From JBBDWJ01 sp040902925 (lineage in GTDB: Bacteria; Acidobacteriota; Terriglobia; Bryobacterales; UBA6623), in NCBI GenBank assembly GCA_040902925.1, contig JBBDWJ010000361.1, positions 1 to 10,799 of the forward strand: 10,799 nucleotides of DNA. Direction: 5' to 3'. Below are positions 1 to 5,826 of this stretch, in pieces. Made by a program: the position numbers and the translations under genes. Positions within the stretch are counted from its first letter, which is position 1; every line of letters begins with the position of its first letter. Below the pieces are notes generated by a model, which ran no database searches, had not been told where the DNA came from, and worked only from the letters and a program-made list of their open reading frames with translations.

Positions 1-1
1 C

Positions 2-1129
2 GAAAACAGCCGTAATCCTCGGGAAGCCGCGGTCGTGGTGGACGCAGTGCTCAATCACATGCGCGACCGTCCAGAAGAATCGCTTGGGGTCGTGACGCTG
101 AATTTTGAGCAGCGGGAACTCGTCGAGGAACTGCTGGATCAAAAGCTGCGCAGCGATCCGTTCGCTATTGCGTATCAGGAGCGGATGAATGCTGGACCCG
201 AGCCGTTCTTCATTAAGAACCTTGAAAACGTCCAGGGCGACGAACGAGACGTAATTTTCATCTGCGTGACGTACGGTCCGGATGCCAGCGGCAATCAGTA
301 TATGCGGTTCGGGCCGATCAACGGTGCAAACGGGCACCGACGCCTGAATGTCCTGTTCACCCGCGCGAAGCGGCGGATCGAAGTCTTCAGCTCCCTCGAT
401 CCTGACAGAATTTTGGCAACCGACACCAGCGCGTGGGGGTTGCGCGCACTCAAGCAATATCTCGCATTCGCTCGTAGCGGCGTTCTGCAGTCGGCGAATA
501 GCAGAGGCGGGGAAGCGGCGAACGATTTCGAAAGAGCTGTTGGAGCGGTGCTGAAGGAACATGGCTATTCCGTTGTCCCGCAACTGGGCGTCGCAGGGTT
601 TTTTATCGATCTGGCCATAAGACACCCCGCTAGACCAGGGAGTTTTCTTCTGGGCATCGAGTGCGACGGCGCGAGCTATCACTCCGGCCGCTCTGCTCGA
701 GATCGCGACCGGCTGCGGCAGGAGATCCTGGAGAATCTGGGATGGAAGATCCACCGCATCTGGTCCACCGACTGGTTCAAAGGCCGGAACACCGAAATCA
801 AGAGACTATTGGGTCGCATCGAGGAGACGTTGATACGCGACCCCAATTACGAGAGGCAGAAGCAGACGGAGCAAGGAGCGGATTTCCTACTCACGCGTCT
901 CGCAGAGCTGCGCGACAGCGAAATCAAGCCAGCGTTTGCCGGGTCCGATCCCGAGAAATGCCTATTGCGTCCCGCGTTGCTGGATGAGTTCCTGAAAAAA
1001 CGGCCGCGCTCGCGAGACGACTGGTTCCGGCTGATCGCGCCCGAGCTGCGGTCGGGCACCGACTCGACACAGGTGGGTCTGTTCCTGCCGCGGATACTTG
1101 AAATCATAGACGAAGCCTTCGAGAAATAG
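2..1129 (+). CDS. SF1 helicase with C-terminal Vsr-like nuclease (3' part only)
   Basis: The reading frame is open to the left edge (first full codon at base 2), so this is the last 375 residues of a longer protein; the GTG at 35 is not a credible start because family-like sequence (ENSRNPREAAVVVDAV) runs through it. Residues about 1-135 are the end of an Upf1-like superfamily 1 helicase core, with VQGDERDVI (77-85) and the arginine-rich motif VI RRLNVLFTRAKRR (113-125). Residues about 175-275 match the MTES_1575/Vsr-like PD-(D/E)XK nuclease: E177, D203 in FIDLA, E220 and D222 in GIECDG, then YH, DRLRQ and GWKIHRIWSTDWF. The last 80 residues are a helical tail ending in LEIIDEAFEK. Family knowledge: such proteins usually carry an N-terminal DUF4011 and exceed 1,000 residues, and one class (called Hhe, as I recall) acts alone against phage. 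A defence role is inferred; the nuclease and helicase calls are firm. Confidence 0.85.
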   Translation, partial: ENSRNPREAAVVVDAVLNHMRDRPEESLGVVTLNFEQRELVEELLDQKLRSDPFAIAYQERMNAGPEPFFIKNLENVQGDERDVIFICVTYGPDASGNQYMRFGPINGANGHRRLNVLFTRAKRRIEVFSSLDPDRILATDTSAWGLRALKQYLAFARSGVLQSANSRGGEAANDFERAVGAVLKEHGYSVVPQLGVAGFFIDLAIRHPARPGSFLLGIECDGASYHSGRSARDRDRLRQEILENLGWKIHRIWSTDWFKGRNTEIKRLLGRIEETLIRDPNYERQKQTEQGADFLLTRLAELRDSEIKPAFAGSDPEKCLLRPALLDEFLKKRPRSRDDWFRLIAPELRSGTDSTQVGLFLPRILEIIDEAFEK

Positions 1130-1338
1130 CCAGCCCAATAAGTAGGCGCGTCATCACATCTTCGGCAGCCCTCAGGGTACGTCGGGATTGCTTGCGGATC
1201 TCATGGCACTGATTCGGCGGTTGAGGTCCCATGCGCTGCCCAGCGCCCTGTGAAGAGCTTGAGGCGTATAAGCACCGCTCCGCCATCGTCCCGCAGCCAT
1301 CAACGAGCGGAGTCAACAACGCCCAGCCGCTATCGGCG

Positions 1339-1503
1339 ATGAAGGCGCTCGCTCTGCTTTACACCTTGCAGAGCGCCGACATTGTTTTGCCTACCACCGA
1401 ATGGTCGTGAGATTCGTCTGCGCCGCATCACCGAACCGACGTCTGAGCAGAAAGCACTCCTGCAACAGCTCGGACTCCAGCCTCCCCGAGCGCTTCGTGT
1501 TGC
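1339..1503 (+). pseudogene. Probable transposase C-terminal remnant, frame-shifted
   Basis: Two adjacent frames together give one plausible protein end. Frame A (from ATG 1339) reads MKALALLYTLQSADIVLPTT and stops at TGA 1408-1410. Frame B continues from about 1400 as NGREIRLRRITEPTSEQK, then LLQQLGLQPPRALR. Joined near base 1399, they make a '...DIVLPTT-(D/E)-NGREIRLRR-TEP-EQ-LL-LGL-P-RLR' ending, the style of tail seen at the C-terminus of IS4/IS1634-like transposases. That likeness is from memory and could be coincidence. Either an extra base or a two-base loss at 1399-1401 explains the shift. No N-terminal part, DDE residues or bounding inverted repeats are visible, so this would be a dead fragment. 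Frame B stays open to 1903 but runs into the antisense of the receptor gene, so that part is not counted. Confidence 0.38.
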
Positions 1504-1589
1504 CTGCGCTTGCCTAGAGGGGAAATGTCCAGTACTGAGAGCTTCTCGCTTCCCGCGCAGTGATCTGTGCCGTAGCATTCGTGAGTTCA

Positions 1590-1626
1590 GCGGAAGCGTC
1601 TTCCAACGCACGCTTCCGCCCTTTTA
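1590..1626 (+). terminator. Hairpin between convergent genes, possible terminator
   Basis: GCGGAAGCGT (1590-1599) pairs perfectly with ACGCTTCCGC (1610-1619) around a 10-base loop, followed on the plus strand by a short T run (CCCTTTTA). It lies 41 bases beyond the end of the minus-strand receptor gene and about 460 beyond the helicase stop. Read rightward it resembles a weak intrinsic terminator; read leftward it has the stem but no T run. A role in separating the two convergent transcripts is inferred. Confidence 0.4.
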
Positions 1627-1659
1627 CTTGCCCACGGCTGCTCTCCAAGCCCCTGCCCT

Positions 1660-4600
1660 TCAGAATAGGAACTTCAAGCCAACCTGGATGGCTCGCGACG
1701 GGCCCGACCCGGTGATGCGTCCGAACCGCGCGTCCCCCGTATTGGTGGACGGATTGTTGAAGTTCACGTGGTTGAAGGCGTTGAAGAACTCGAAGCGGAA
1801 CTGCAGGGTCTTGCTCTCCGCCAGCGTGAAGTTCTTGAACAAGGACAAATCGAAGCTGGCCAGCCCGGGGCCGCGCAGCACGCCGTCGCCCGAGTTGCCA
1901 TAGCGGCCAACCGCGGGGTTGACGAACGCGGCCGTGTCGAACCAGCGCTCCACGGTGCGGCTGTCGGACTCAAGATTGCCGTCGGCGATGCGGTGCGGCC
2001 GGTTGCCGGCACGATTACCGAGGTCGTTGCCCACCGGCGACGACGTGCTCAGCGCGGCGCCGGACAGCAGGTTCACGATGCCGTTGGTCTGCCAGCCTCC
2101 CACGATGTGGCCGAGGACGCCGCGGGCGTCGCCGAGGAAGGGCTTGCCGGGCCCGAACGGCAGATCCCAGACGTAGCTCATGATCCAGCGATGGGTGAAA
2201 TCGTTCATCGGGCCGTAGTTGATCCGAATGTTGTCGATGTCCATCACGGTCCAGTTGTCATGGCCGCGGATGCCCATCGCCTTCGACCAGGTGTAGTTGC
2301 TCAGCAGGGTCAGCCCGGCCGAGTAGCGCTTTTCCAGCCGCACGTTCAACGCGTTGTAGTTGGACCACGCCCGCGAGGTGTTGCCGCTCACGAAGCCGAC
2401 GTTCTGATAAGGACGCCGGGATTGGATCGGCGTGCGGTTGGAGAGGTCCGCGTCGGGCCGCGCTCCGTTGGCGTCCCAGCGATTCGGCTGCCGCGCCCCG
2501 CGGTTGCCGACATAGCCAACCTCGACCAGCAGGTTGCGCGCCACCTCATGCTGGATGTTGAAGTTCCATTGATAGGTGAGCGGCACGACCTTGTCGGGCG
2601 ACTGGTAGTTCGCCGTCACCTGCGTGAAATCGACTTTCGAGACGTCGGTCTCGACCGCGGGCCACAGCGTATCGGTCCGGAATCGGGGGCTGCTGGCGTC
2701 GTTGAAGAAAAAGTTCTCGTACACAAAGGGCGGCTGGAAGTGAAATAGCGAGATCTCCCACTGCCGGTAGTTGCCGTACATGATGGCCGCGCCGGAGCGG
2801 ATCACGGTCTTGGGGGAGAACGAAGGCGTGTAGGCGAAGCCCAGCCGGGGCCCCCAGTTGTTCAAGTCTGCGTTGACAATGCGGCGCGGGATGTCGCGGC
2901 CCGCGAAATCCAGCGTCCCTTTCTGGAAATTCCAGCTCGCCAGTTCGTCGTTGGCCTCCAGCGGGATCTGCACGTACTCATAACGCAGGCCAGCGTTGAT
3001 CGCCAGATTCTCGGTGACCTTCCAATCCTCCTGCAGGAAGAACGAGTACTCGCCGTTGCGCAGTCGTTGGGTGAAGCCGGAACCGCCCGCCTGGTGCGAG
3101 GTGGCCGCATTGGGTAGTCCAAGCAGATAGTCGGCCATCGGCAAGCCGGCGTACTGCCCATTGAACGTGTAGGCGCCGTTTTGAATGGCGTAACCGAGGT
3201 CGTCGTATTTGTAAATCCGCGCGTCGACGCCGAACTTCAAGGTATGCCGACCGCGCAAATACGTAACCGTGTCGGTGAACTGCCTGAGCGTGTCGGTGGC
3301 GCCGTTGGGAATCCACTGCGGGTGGCCGGTATAGCCGAAGCCGACGATGGAAATTCCGGGAGGCGCATAGGCGGCCGGCTCGGGGCTCAGATTCCGCAGC
3401 CCGAACGCATCGAGAACGGGCGCATCCAAGAGCTGGTCCGCTCCCACAAACGTCTTGGTCCTGTTCGAGCCGAATCGGAAATCGTTGAGCAGGCTCGGGC
3501 CGAAAGTGTGAGTGTACTGCAGGCTGATGCTGGGCTCCGTCTCCGAGGACGTTTTGGTTCCCGAGAAGGGCAGCGTCCCGGTGCTGGTGCGGTCGTATTT
3601 GAAGAAGGTGATCGTGCCGTTGAGGCGGTCCTTCTCGCTGATGTTGTAGTCGATTCGGGTGGTGACCTGGTTCATTTCCGTGGGATTCGGCACCACGGCC
3701 AGGTAGTTGCTGTTGGGCAGCACCGTGCTGTTGGGCGCCGGGTAGTATTCGCGGCCGGCGTTGGCGAACTGCGAGATCCGGTTCTGCGGAATGCGGTTGT
3801 CCGGAAAGGGCTGGCCCGTCGACGGGTCAAGCACGGCAGACATGCCGGAGAAATCGCCGTTGAACATCGCGTCGGTCGGAACGTTGGAGAAGCGCGTCTC
3901 GCTGCGGCGGATGCGCTGGCCCTCGTAGTTCACAAAGAAGAACAATTTGTCCGATTGGATCGGCCCGCCGACGTTGGCGCCGAACTGATTGAAGCGCAGC
4001 GGCGGCTGGCTGCCGGTGAGATCAAAGGCATTGCGGGCGTCGAGCTTGTCGTTACGCAGGAACTCGTAAACGGTGCCGTGGAACTGGTTGCCGCCTGACT
4101 TCACTGCGGCGTTGATGATCGTCGTGCCCCGGCCGTACTCGGCAGAGAAGGAGTTCTGCATCACCTTGAATTCCTGGATGGCGTCGACGGAAAGATTGAG
4201 ACCGTAGCCGCCCTCGCGCTGAATGCGGGTTTCGACTCCTTCGATCAGGAAGCTGTTCTGCGTGACGCGCCCTCCCTGGCCGACGAAGTTCGGACCGCCG
4301 CTTTCCGTCTGGCCCGTCAGAATAATGGATTGCGACAGCGCGGCTAACTGCAGAAAGTTCCGGCCGTTCAGCGGCAGGTTGACGACTTTCTGGTTCTCGA
4401 TCACCTGGCCCACGTCGGAGGTGTCGGTGGACAGCACGGGCGCTGAGGAGGTGACTTCGATGGTCTCGGTGACGTCGCCAACCTGCATGGCGAGGTCGTA
4501 GCGCGCCGTCTGATTGACCTGCAGCGTGATGCCATTGATGTTGACGGGCCGGAATCCCACCGCCTCCGCCCGGATGAGGTAGGTGTCGGGGAACAACGTG

Positions 4601-4824
4601 GTGAAGGAATAGGCGCCTACTTCGTTGGTCGCCTGTTGGGAGGTCTGCCCTGTCCGTTCGCTCGTCACGCTCACCGTCACGCCGGGCATGACCGCGCCCG
4701 TGGTGTCGCGGGCCGATCCGATGATCGCTCCGTAGGTGCCTTGCCCGTTCAGATTCAGCGCGGATACGCCCAGTAACACCGCCAAGCCGCACCAGCGCGC
4801 GCCTTTACCAGGGATCGCTCTCAT
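1660..4824 (-). CDS. Oar-like TonB-dependent outer-membrane receptor
   Basis: A 1054-residue outer-membrane beta-barrel protein, close in length to the Oar family. It opens with a signal peptide (MRAIPGKGARW, then a hydrophobic stretch to about residue 27). Residues 32-115 form a carboxypeptidase-regulatory-like (Cna-B-type) domain with GARDTTGAVMPGVTV-style strands (here GSARDTTGAVMPGVTV). The plug follows at about 120-245, including VVNLPLNGRNFLQL, the signature of the expanded acidobacterial receptor family. The rest is barrel, ending in GLKFLF: the terminal Phe is the usual barrel-assembly signal. No clear TonB box is visible and no SusD-like partner is present, so calling it SusC would be wrong. 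The start overlaps the regulator stop (ATGA), with AGGAG 8 bases upstream. Likely role: binding or import of a large or scarce nutrient, or a surface/adhesion role as proposed for some Oar proteins. The ligand is unknown. Confidence 0.9.
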   Translation of the reverse strand: MRAIPGKGARWCGLAVLLGVSALNLNGQGTYGAIIGSARDTTGAVMPGVTVSVTSERTGQTSQQATNEVGAYSFTTLFPDTYLIRAEAVGFRPVNINGITLQVNQTARYDLAMQVGDVTETIEVTSSAPVLSTDTSDVGQVIENQKVVNLPLNGRNFLQLAALSQSIILTGQTESGGPNFVGQGGRVTQNSFLIEGVETRIQREGGYGLNLSVDAIQEFKVMQNSFSAEYGRGTTIINAAVKSGGNQFHGTVYEFLRNDKLDARNAFDLTGSQPPLRFNQFGANVGGPIQSDKLFFFVNYEGQRIRRSETRFSNVPTDAMFNGDFSGMSAVLDPSTGQPFPDNRIPQNRISQFANAGREYYPAPNSTVLPNSNYLAVVPNPTEMNQVTTRIDYNISEKDRLNGTITFFKYDRTSTGTLPFSGTKTSSETEPSISLQYTHTFGPSLLNDFRFGSNRTKTFVGADQLLDAPVLDAFGLRNLSPEPAAYAPPGISIVGFGYTGHPQWIPNGATDTLRQFTDTVTYLRGRHTLKFGVDARIYKYDDLGYAIQNGAYTFNGQYAGLPMADYLLGLPNAATSHQAGGSGFTQRLRNGEYSFFLQEDWKVTENLAINAGLRYEYVQIPLEANDELASWNFQKGTLDFAGRDIPRRIVNADLNNWGPRLGFAYTPSFSPKTVIRSGAAIMYGNYRQWEISLFHFQPPFVYENFFFNDASSPRFRTDTLWPAVETDVSKVDFTQVTANYQSPDKVVPLTYQWNFNIQHEVARNLLVEVGYVGNRGARQPNRWDANGARPDADLSNRTPIQSRRPYQNVGFVSGNTSRAWSNYNALNVRLEKRYSAGLTLLSNYTWSKAMGIRGHDNWTVMDIDNIRINYGPMNDFTHRWIMSYVWDLPFGPGKPFLGDARGVLGHIVGGWQTNGIVNLLSGAALSTSSPVGNDLGNRAGNRPHRIADGNLESDSRTVERWFDTAAFVNPAVGRYGNSGDGVLRGPGLASFDLSLFKNFTLAESKTLQFRFEFFNAFNHVNFNNPSTNTGDARFGRITGSGPSRAIQVGLKFLF

Positions 4825-5630
4825 GATGATTTCTCCTGTTCGTTCGCGTCGGCCCCTGGAGCAGCCTCCGAGATGATGTCCAGGCCGACGGTTCGCAAAT
4901 GTTGGGTCATGGCAGCTTCGGCGAGCTCGGACTGGCCGACGCTGATGGCTTCATAAATGATGCGGTGCTGGCGGATGATCTTTGGGATGTCCGGCGTCGT
5001 TCGGGCCGTCAGCTTGCGGCTCATCGTCAGCATGGGTTGCAGAGTCGACGCCAGCTCCTTGAGCACGGGATTGCCGGCGGCGTCGATGATGGCTTCGTGG
5101 AACAGCATGTCCTCGTGCCCCAGAACCTCGCGCGTCGGCGAGGCCTCCTGGGCTTTGAGGTGCGACTCGATACGGCGTAACTGGCTGGCGCTTGCCCTCG
5201 ATGCGGCCAGCCCGGCCGCTTTCGGCTCGAACATGCGGCGAACTTCGAGCAACTCAATCATCGGCACGTTCGACTCGTCGAGCAGAATGCGCGCCGGCCA
5301 CTCAAACAGATCCGTCAGCGGCGAAGTAACGTAGGTGCCGCTGCCGCGCCGCGTTTCGAGGATTCCCATGATGCTCAGGGCGCGGATCGCCTCCCGCAAA
5401 GTGGGCCTGCCGATCCCGAACCGCTTGGCCAGCTCGCGCTCCGACGGCAGCTTCGCGCCCTGATCGAGATGACTCTCCCAGATCAGCTCCCTAAGGCGGG
5501 CGATGGCCCGCTCCAGGGCTCCTACGCGCGGTTCAGAGGCATCCTCGGGCGCGTCCTGGTCGGGGGTCTCTGGCGCGAGCTTGCCGGGACTGATCACCCG
5601 GTCGGTAAGACCACTTATCAGCATCGGCAT
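4821..5630 (-). CDS. GntR-family regulator, FadR/FCD subfamily
   Basis: A 269-residue DNA-binding regulator. Residues about 36-103 are the GntR winged helix: LPSERELAKRFGIGRPTLRE as the helix-turn-helix, then the wing ETRRGSGTYV. Residues about 123-252 are an all-helical FCD ligand domain with the expected metal ligands D174 and H178 (EDMLFHEA), H222 (RQHRIIYEAI) and H244 (MTQHL). FCD regulators usually bind a small carboxylic acid at that metal and release DNA. It is not the acyl-CoA type of E. coli FadR, which has a different C-terminal domain. The first 35 residues are poorly conserved-looking, so the start is uncertain: ATG 5630, ATG 5624 and GTG 5597 are in frame. A good promoter ends only one base before ATG 5630, which favours ATG 5624 as a near-leaderless start. 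It is co-transcribed with the receptor gene and probably regulates itself and the divergent operon. Confidence 0.9.
   Translation of the reverse strand: MPMLISGLTDRVISPGKLAPETPDQDAPEDASEPRVGALERAIARLRELIWESHLDQGAKLPSERELAKRFGIGRPTLREAIRALSIMGILETRRGSGTYVTSPLTDLFEWPARILLDESNVPMIELLEVRRMFEPKAAGLAASRASASQLRRIESHLKAQEASPTREVLGHEDMLFHEAIIDAAGNPVLKELASTLQPMLTMSRKLTARTTPDIPKIIRQHRIIYEAISVGQSELAEAAMTQHLRTVGLDIISEAAPGADANEQEKSS
4833..4837 (-). promoter_or_regulatory. Ribosome binding site of the receptor gene
   Basis: On the minus strand AGGAG lies 8 bases before the ATG at 4824-4822. It is inside the last codons of the upstream regulator gene, whose TGA (4823-4821) overlaps the ATG. The strong site plus the overlap supports translation of both genes from one mRNA and fixes the receptor start. 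Confidence 0.75.
5600..5616. promoter_or_regulatory. Candidate GntR/FCD operator B (regulator side)
   Basis: GGTCGGTAAGACCACTT contains GGT-AAG-ACC and shares ACCACTT with the stronger site at 5743-5759. It matches 10 of 14 fixed positions of the PdhR-type box AATTGGT-N3-ACCAATT. It lies about 16-30 bases downstream of the putative -10 of the regulator gene, where a bound repressor would block early transcription. It falls in the first codons if translation starts at 5630 or 5624. Confidence 0.45.
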
Positions 5631-5631
5631 G

Positions 5632-5661
5632 AGTGTATCTTCGGCGCATTCCGCCTGTCAA
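5632..5661 (-). promoter_or_regulatory. Probable sigma-70 promoter of regulator-receptor operon
   Basis: On the minus strand there is a perfect -35 TTGACA (plus coordinates 5661-5656), an 18-base spacer and TACACT (5637-5632) as a -10 with four of six consensus bases. Transcription would begin near 5625, almost at the ATG at 5624. A CGCCT/AGGCG inverted repeat (5652-5665) overlaps the -35 and may be a second protein site or chance. Confidence 0.5.
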
Positions 5662-5709
5662 GGCGTTTGAACCCAAACTTTACAAGCCACTTCCACGGGG
5701 TTGCCAATC

Positions 5710-5739
5710 TTGACGGATAGCCGTCAGCCGTGCGAGACT
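5710..5739 (+). promoter_or_regulatory. Possible promoter of the cytochrome-DUF1501 operon
   Basis: TTGACG (5710-5715) is five of six to the -35 consensus. The best -10 at suitable spacing is the poor GAGACT (5734-5739, spacer 18). The placement is attractive because operator A begins 4 bases further on, over the expected start of transcription. The weak -10 makes this tentative; acidobacterial or alternative sigma factors could use other bases here. Confidence 0.27.
5711..5726. repeat. Inverted repeat TGACGG-N4-CCGTCA in divergent control region
   Basis: TGACGGATAGCCGTCA has perfect 6-base arms and sits between the two divergent operons, 17 bases upstream of operator A. Its left arm overlaps the TTGACG proposed as -35 of the rightward operon. 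It does not match the TGGT-N3-ACCA pattern, so if it is a binding site it belongs to another regulator. Confidence 0.4.
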
Positions 5740-5742
5740 CTT

Positions 5743-5759
5743 AACTGGTCTTACCACTT
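5743..5759. promoter_or_regulatory. Candidate GntR/FCD operator A (cytochrome operon side)
   Basis: AACTGGTCTTACCACTT is a dyad AA-N-TGGT-N3-ACCA-N-TT. It matches 12 of 14 fixed positions of the PdhR-type box AATTGGT-N3-ACCAATT, and the general TGGT-N3-ACCA shape used by FadR-subfamily regulators. The neighbouring gene encodes exactly such a regulator. The site lies 68 bases before the chosen start of the cytochrome gene, in its leader or promoter, consistent with repression. Confidence 0.65.
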
Positions 5760-5826
5760 TTCGTTCCAGTAGGGCGTGATTCCGGCACCAGCCGCGTCCG
5801 GCTCAAGCCATTTTCGGGGGATGGGG

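Larger units (their letters stand above)
1130..1659. other. Gene-poor gap between helicase and receptor genes
   Basis: This 530-base stretch separates two convergent genes and holds no intact gene I can support. Short open frames exist on both strands, but none has a convincing ribosome binding site or recognisable domain. The middle (about 1339-1503) reads as a broken transposase C-terminus, and a strong hairpin sits at 1590-1619. Nothing recognisable was found at 1130-1330. By eye the left block looks somewhat less GC-rich than the genes to its right, which would suit acquired DNA; this was not computed. Confidence 0.6.

Noticed and set aside
35..37. GTG 35 as the true start of the helicase gene
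   Set aside because: The frame stays open to base 2 with family-like residues, and a 364-residue product would lack most of the helicase core.
1768..2748. Long plus-strand open frame (326 codons) opposite the receptor gene
   Set aside because: It is antisense to a well-supported receptor, has no recognisable domain, and its Val/Gly/Arg/Ala-rich composition is what the opposite strand of high-GC coding DNA gives.
3181..4098. Plus-strand open frame (305 codons) opposite the receptor gene
   Set aside because: Antisense shadow of plug and barrel codons with low-complexity composition and no family likeness.
4821..5630. Regulator as an acyl-CoA-binding FadR orthologue
   Set aside because: The C-terminal half shows the FCD metal ligands D174, H178, H222 and H244, which belong to the FCD branch rather than the fatty-acid FadR branch.
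5776..5826. GTG 5776 as start of the cytochrome gene
   Set aside because: AGGG is only one base from the GTG, and this start puts 17 unrelated residues before a clear signal peptide; ATG 5827 or 5821 has better spacing.
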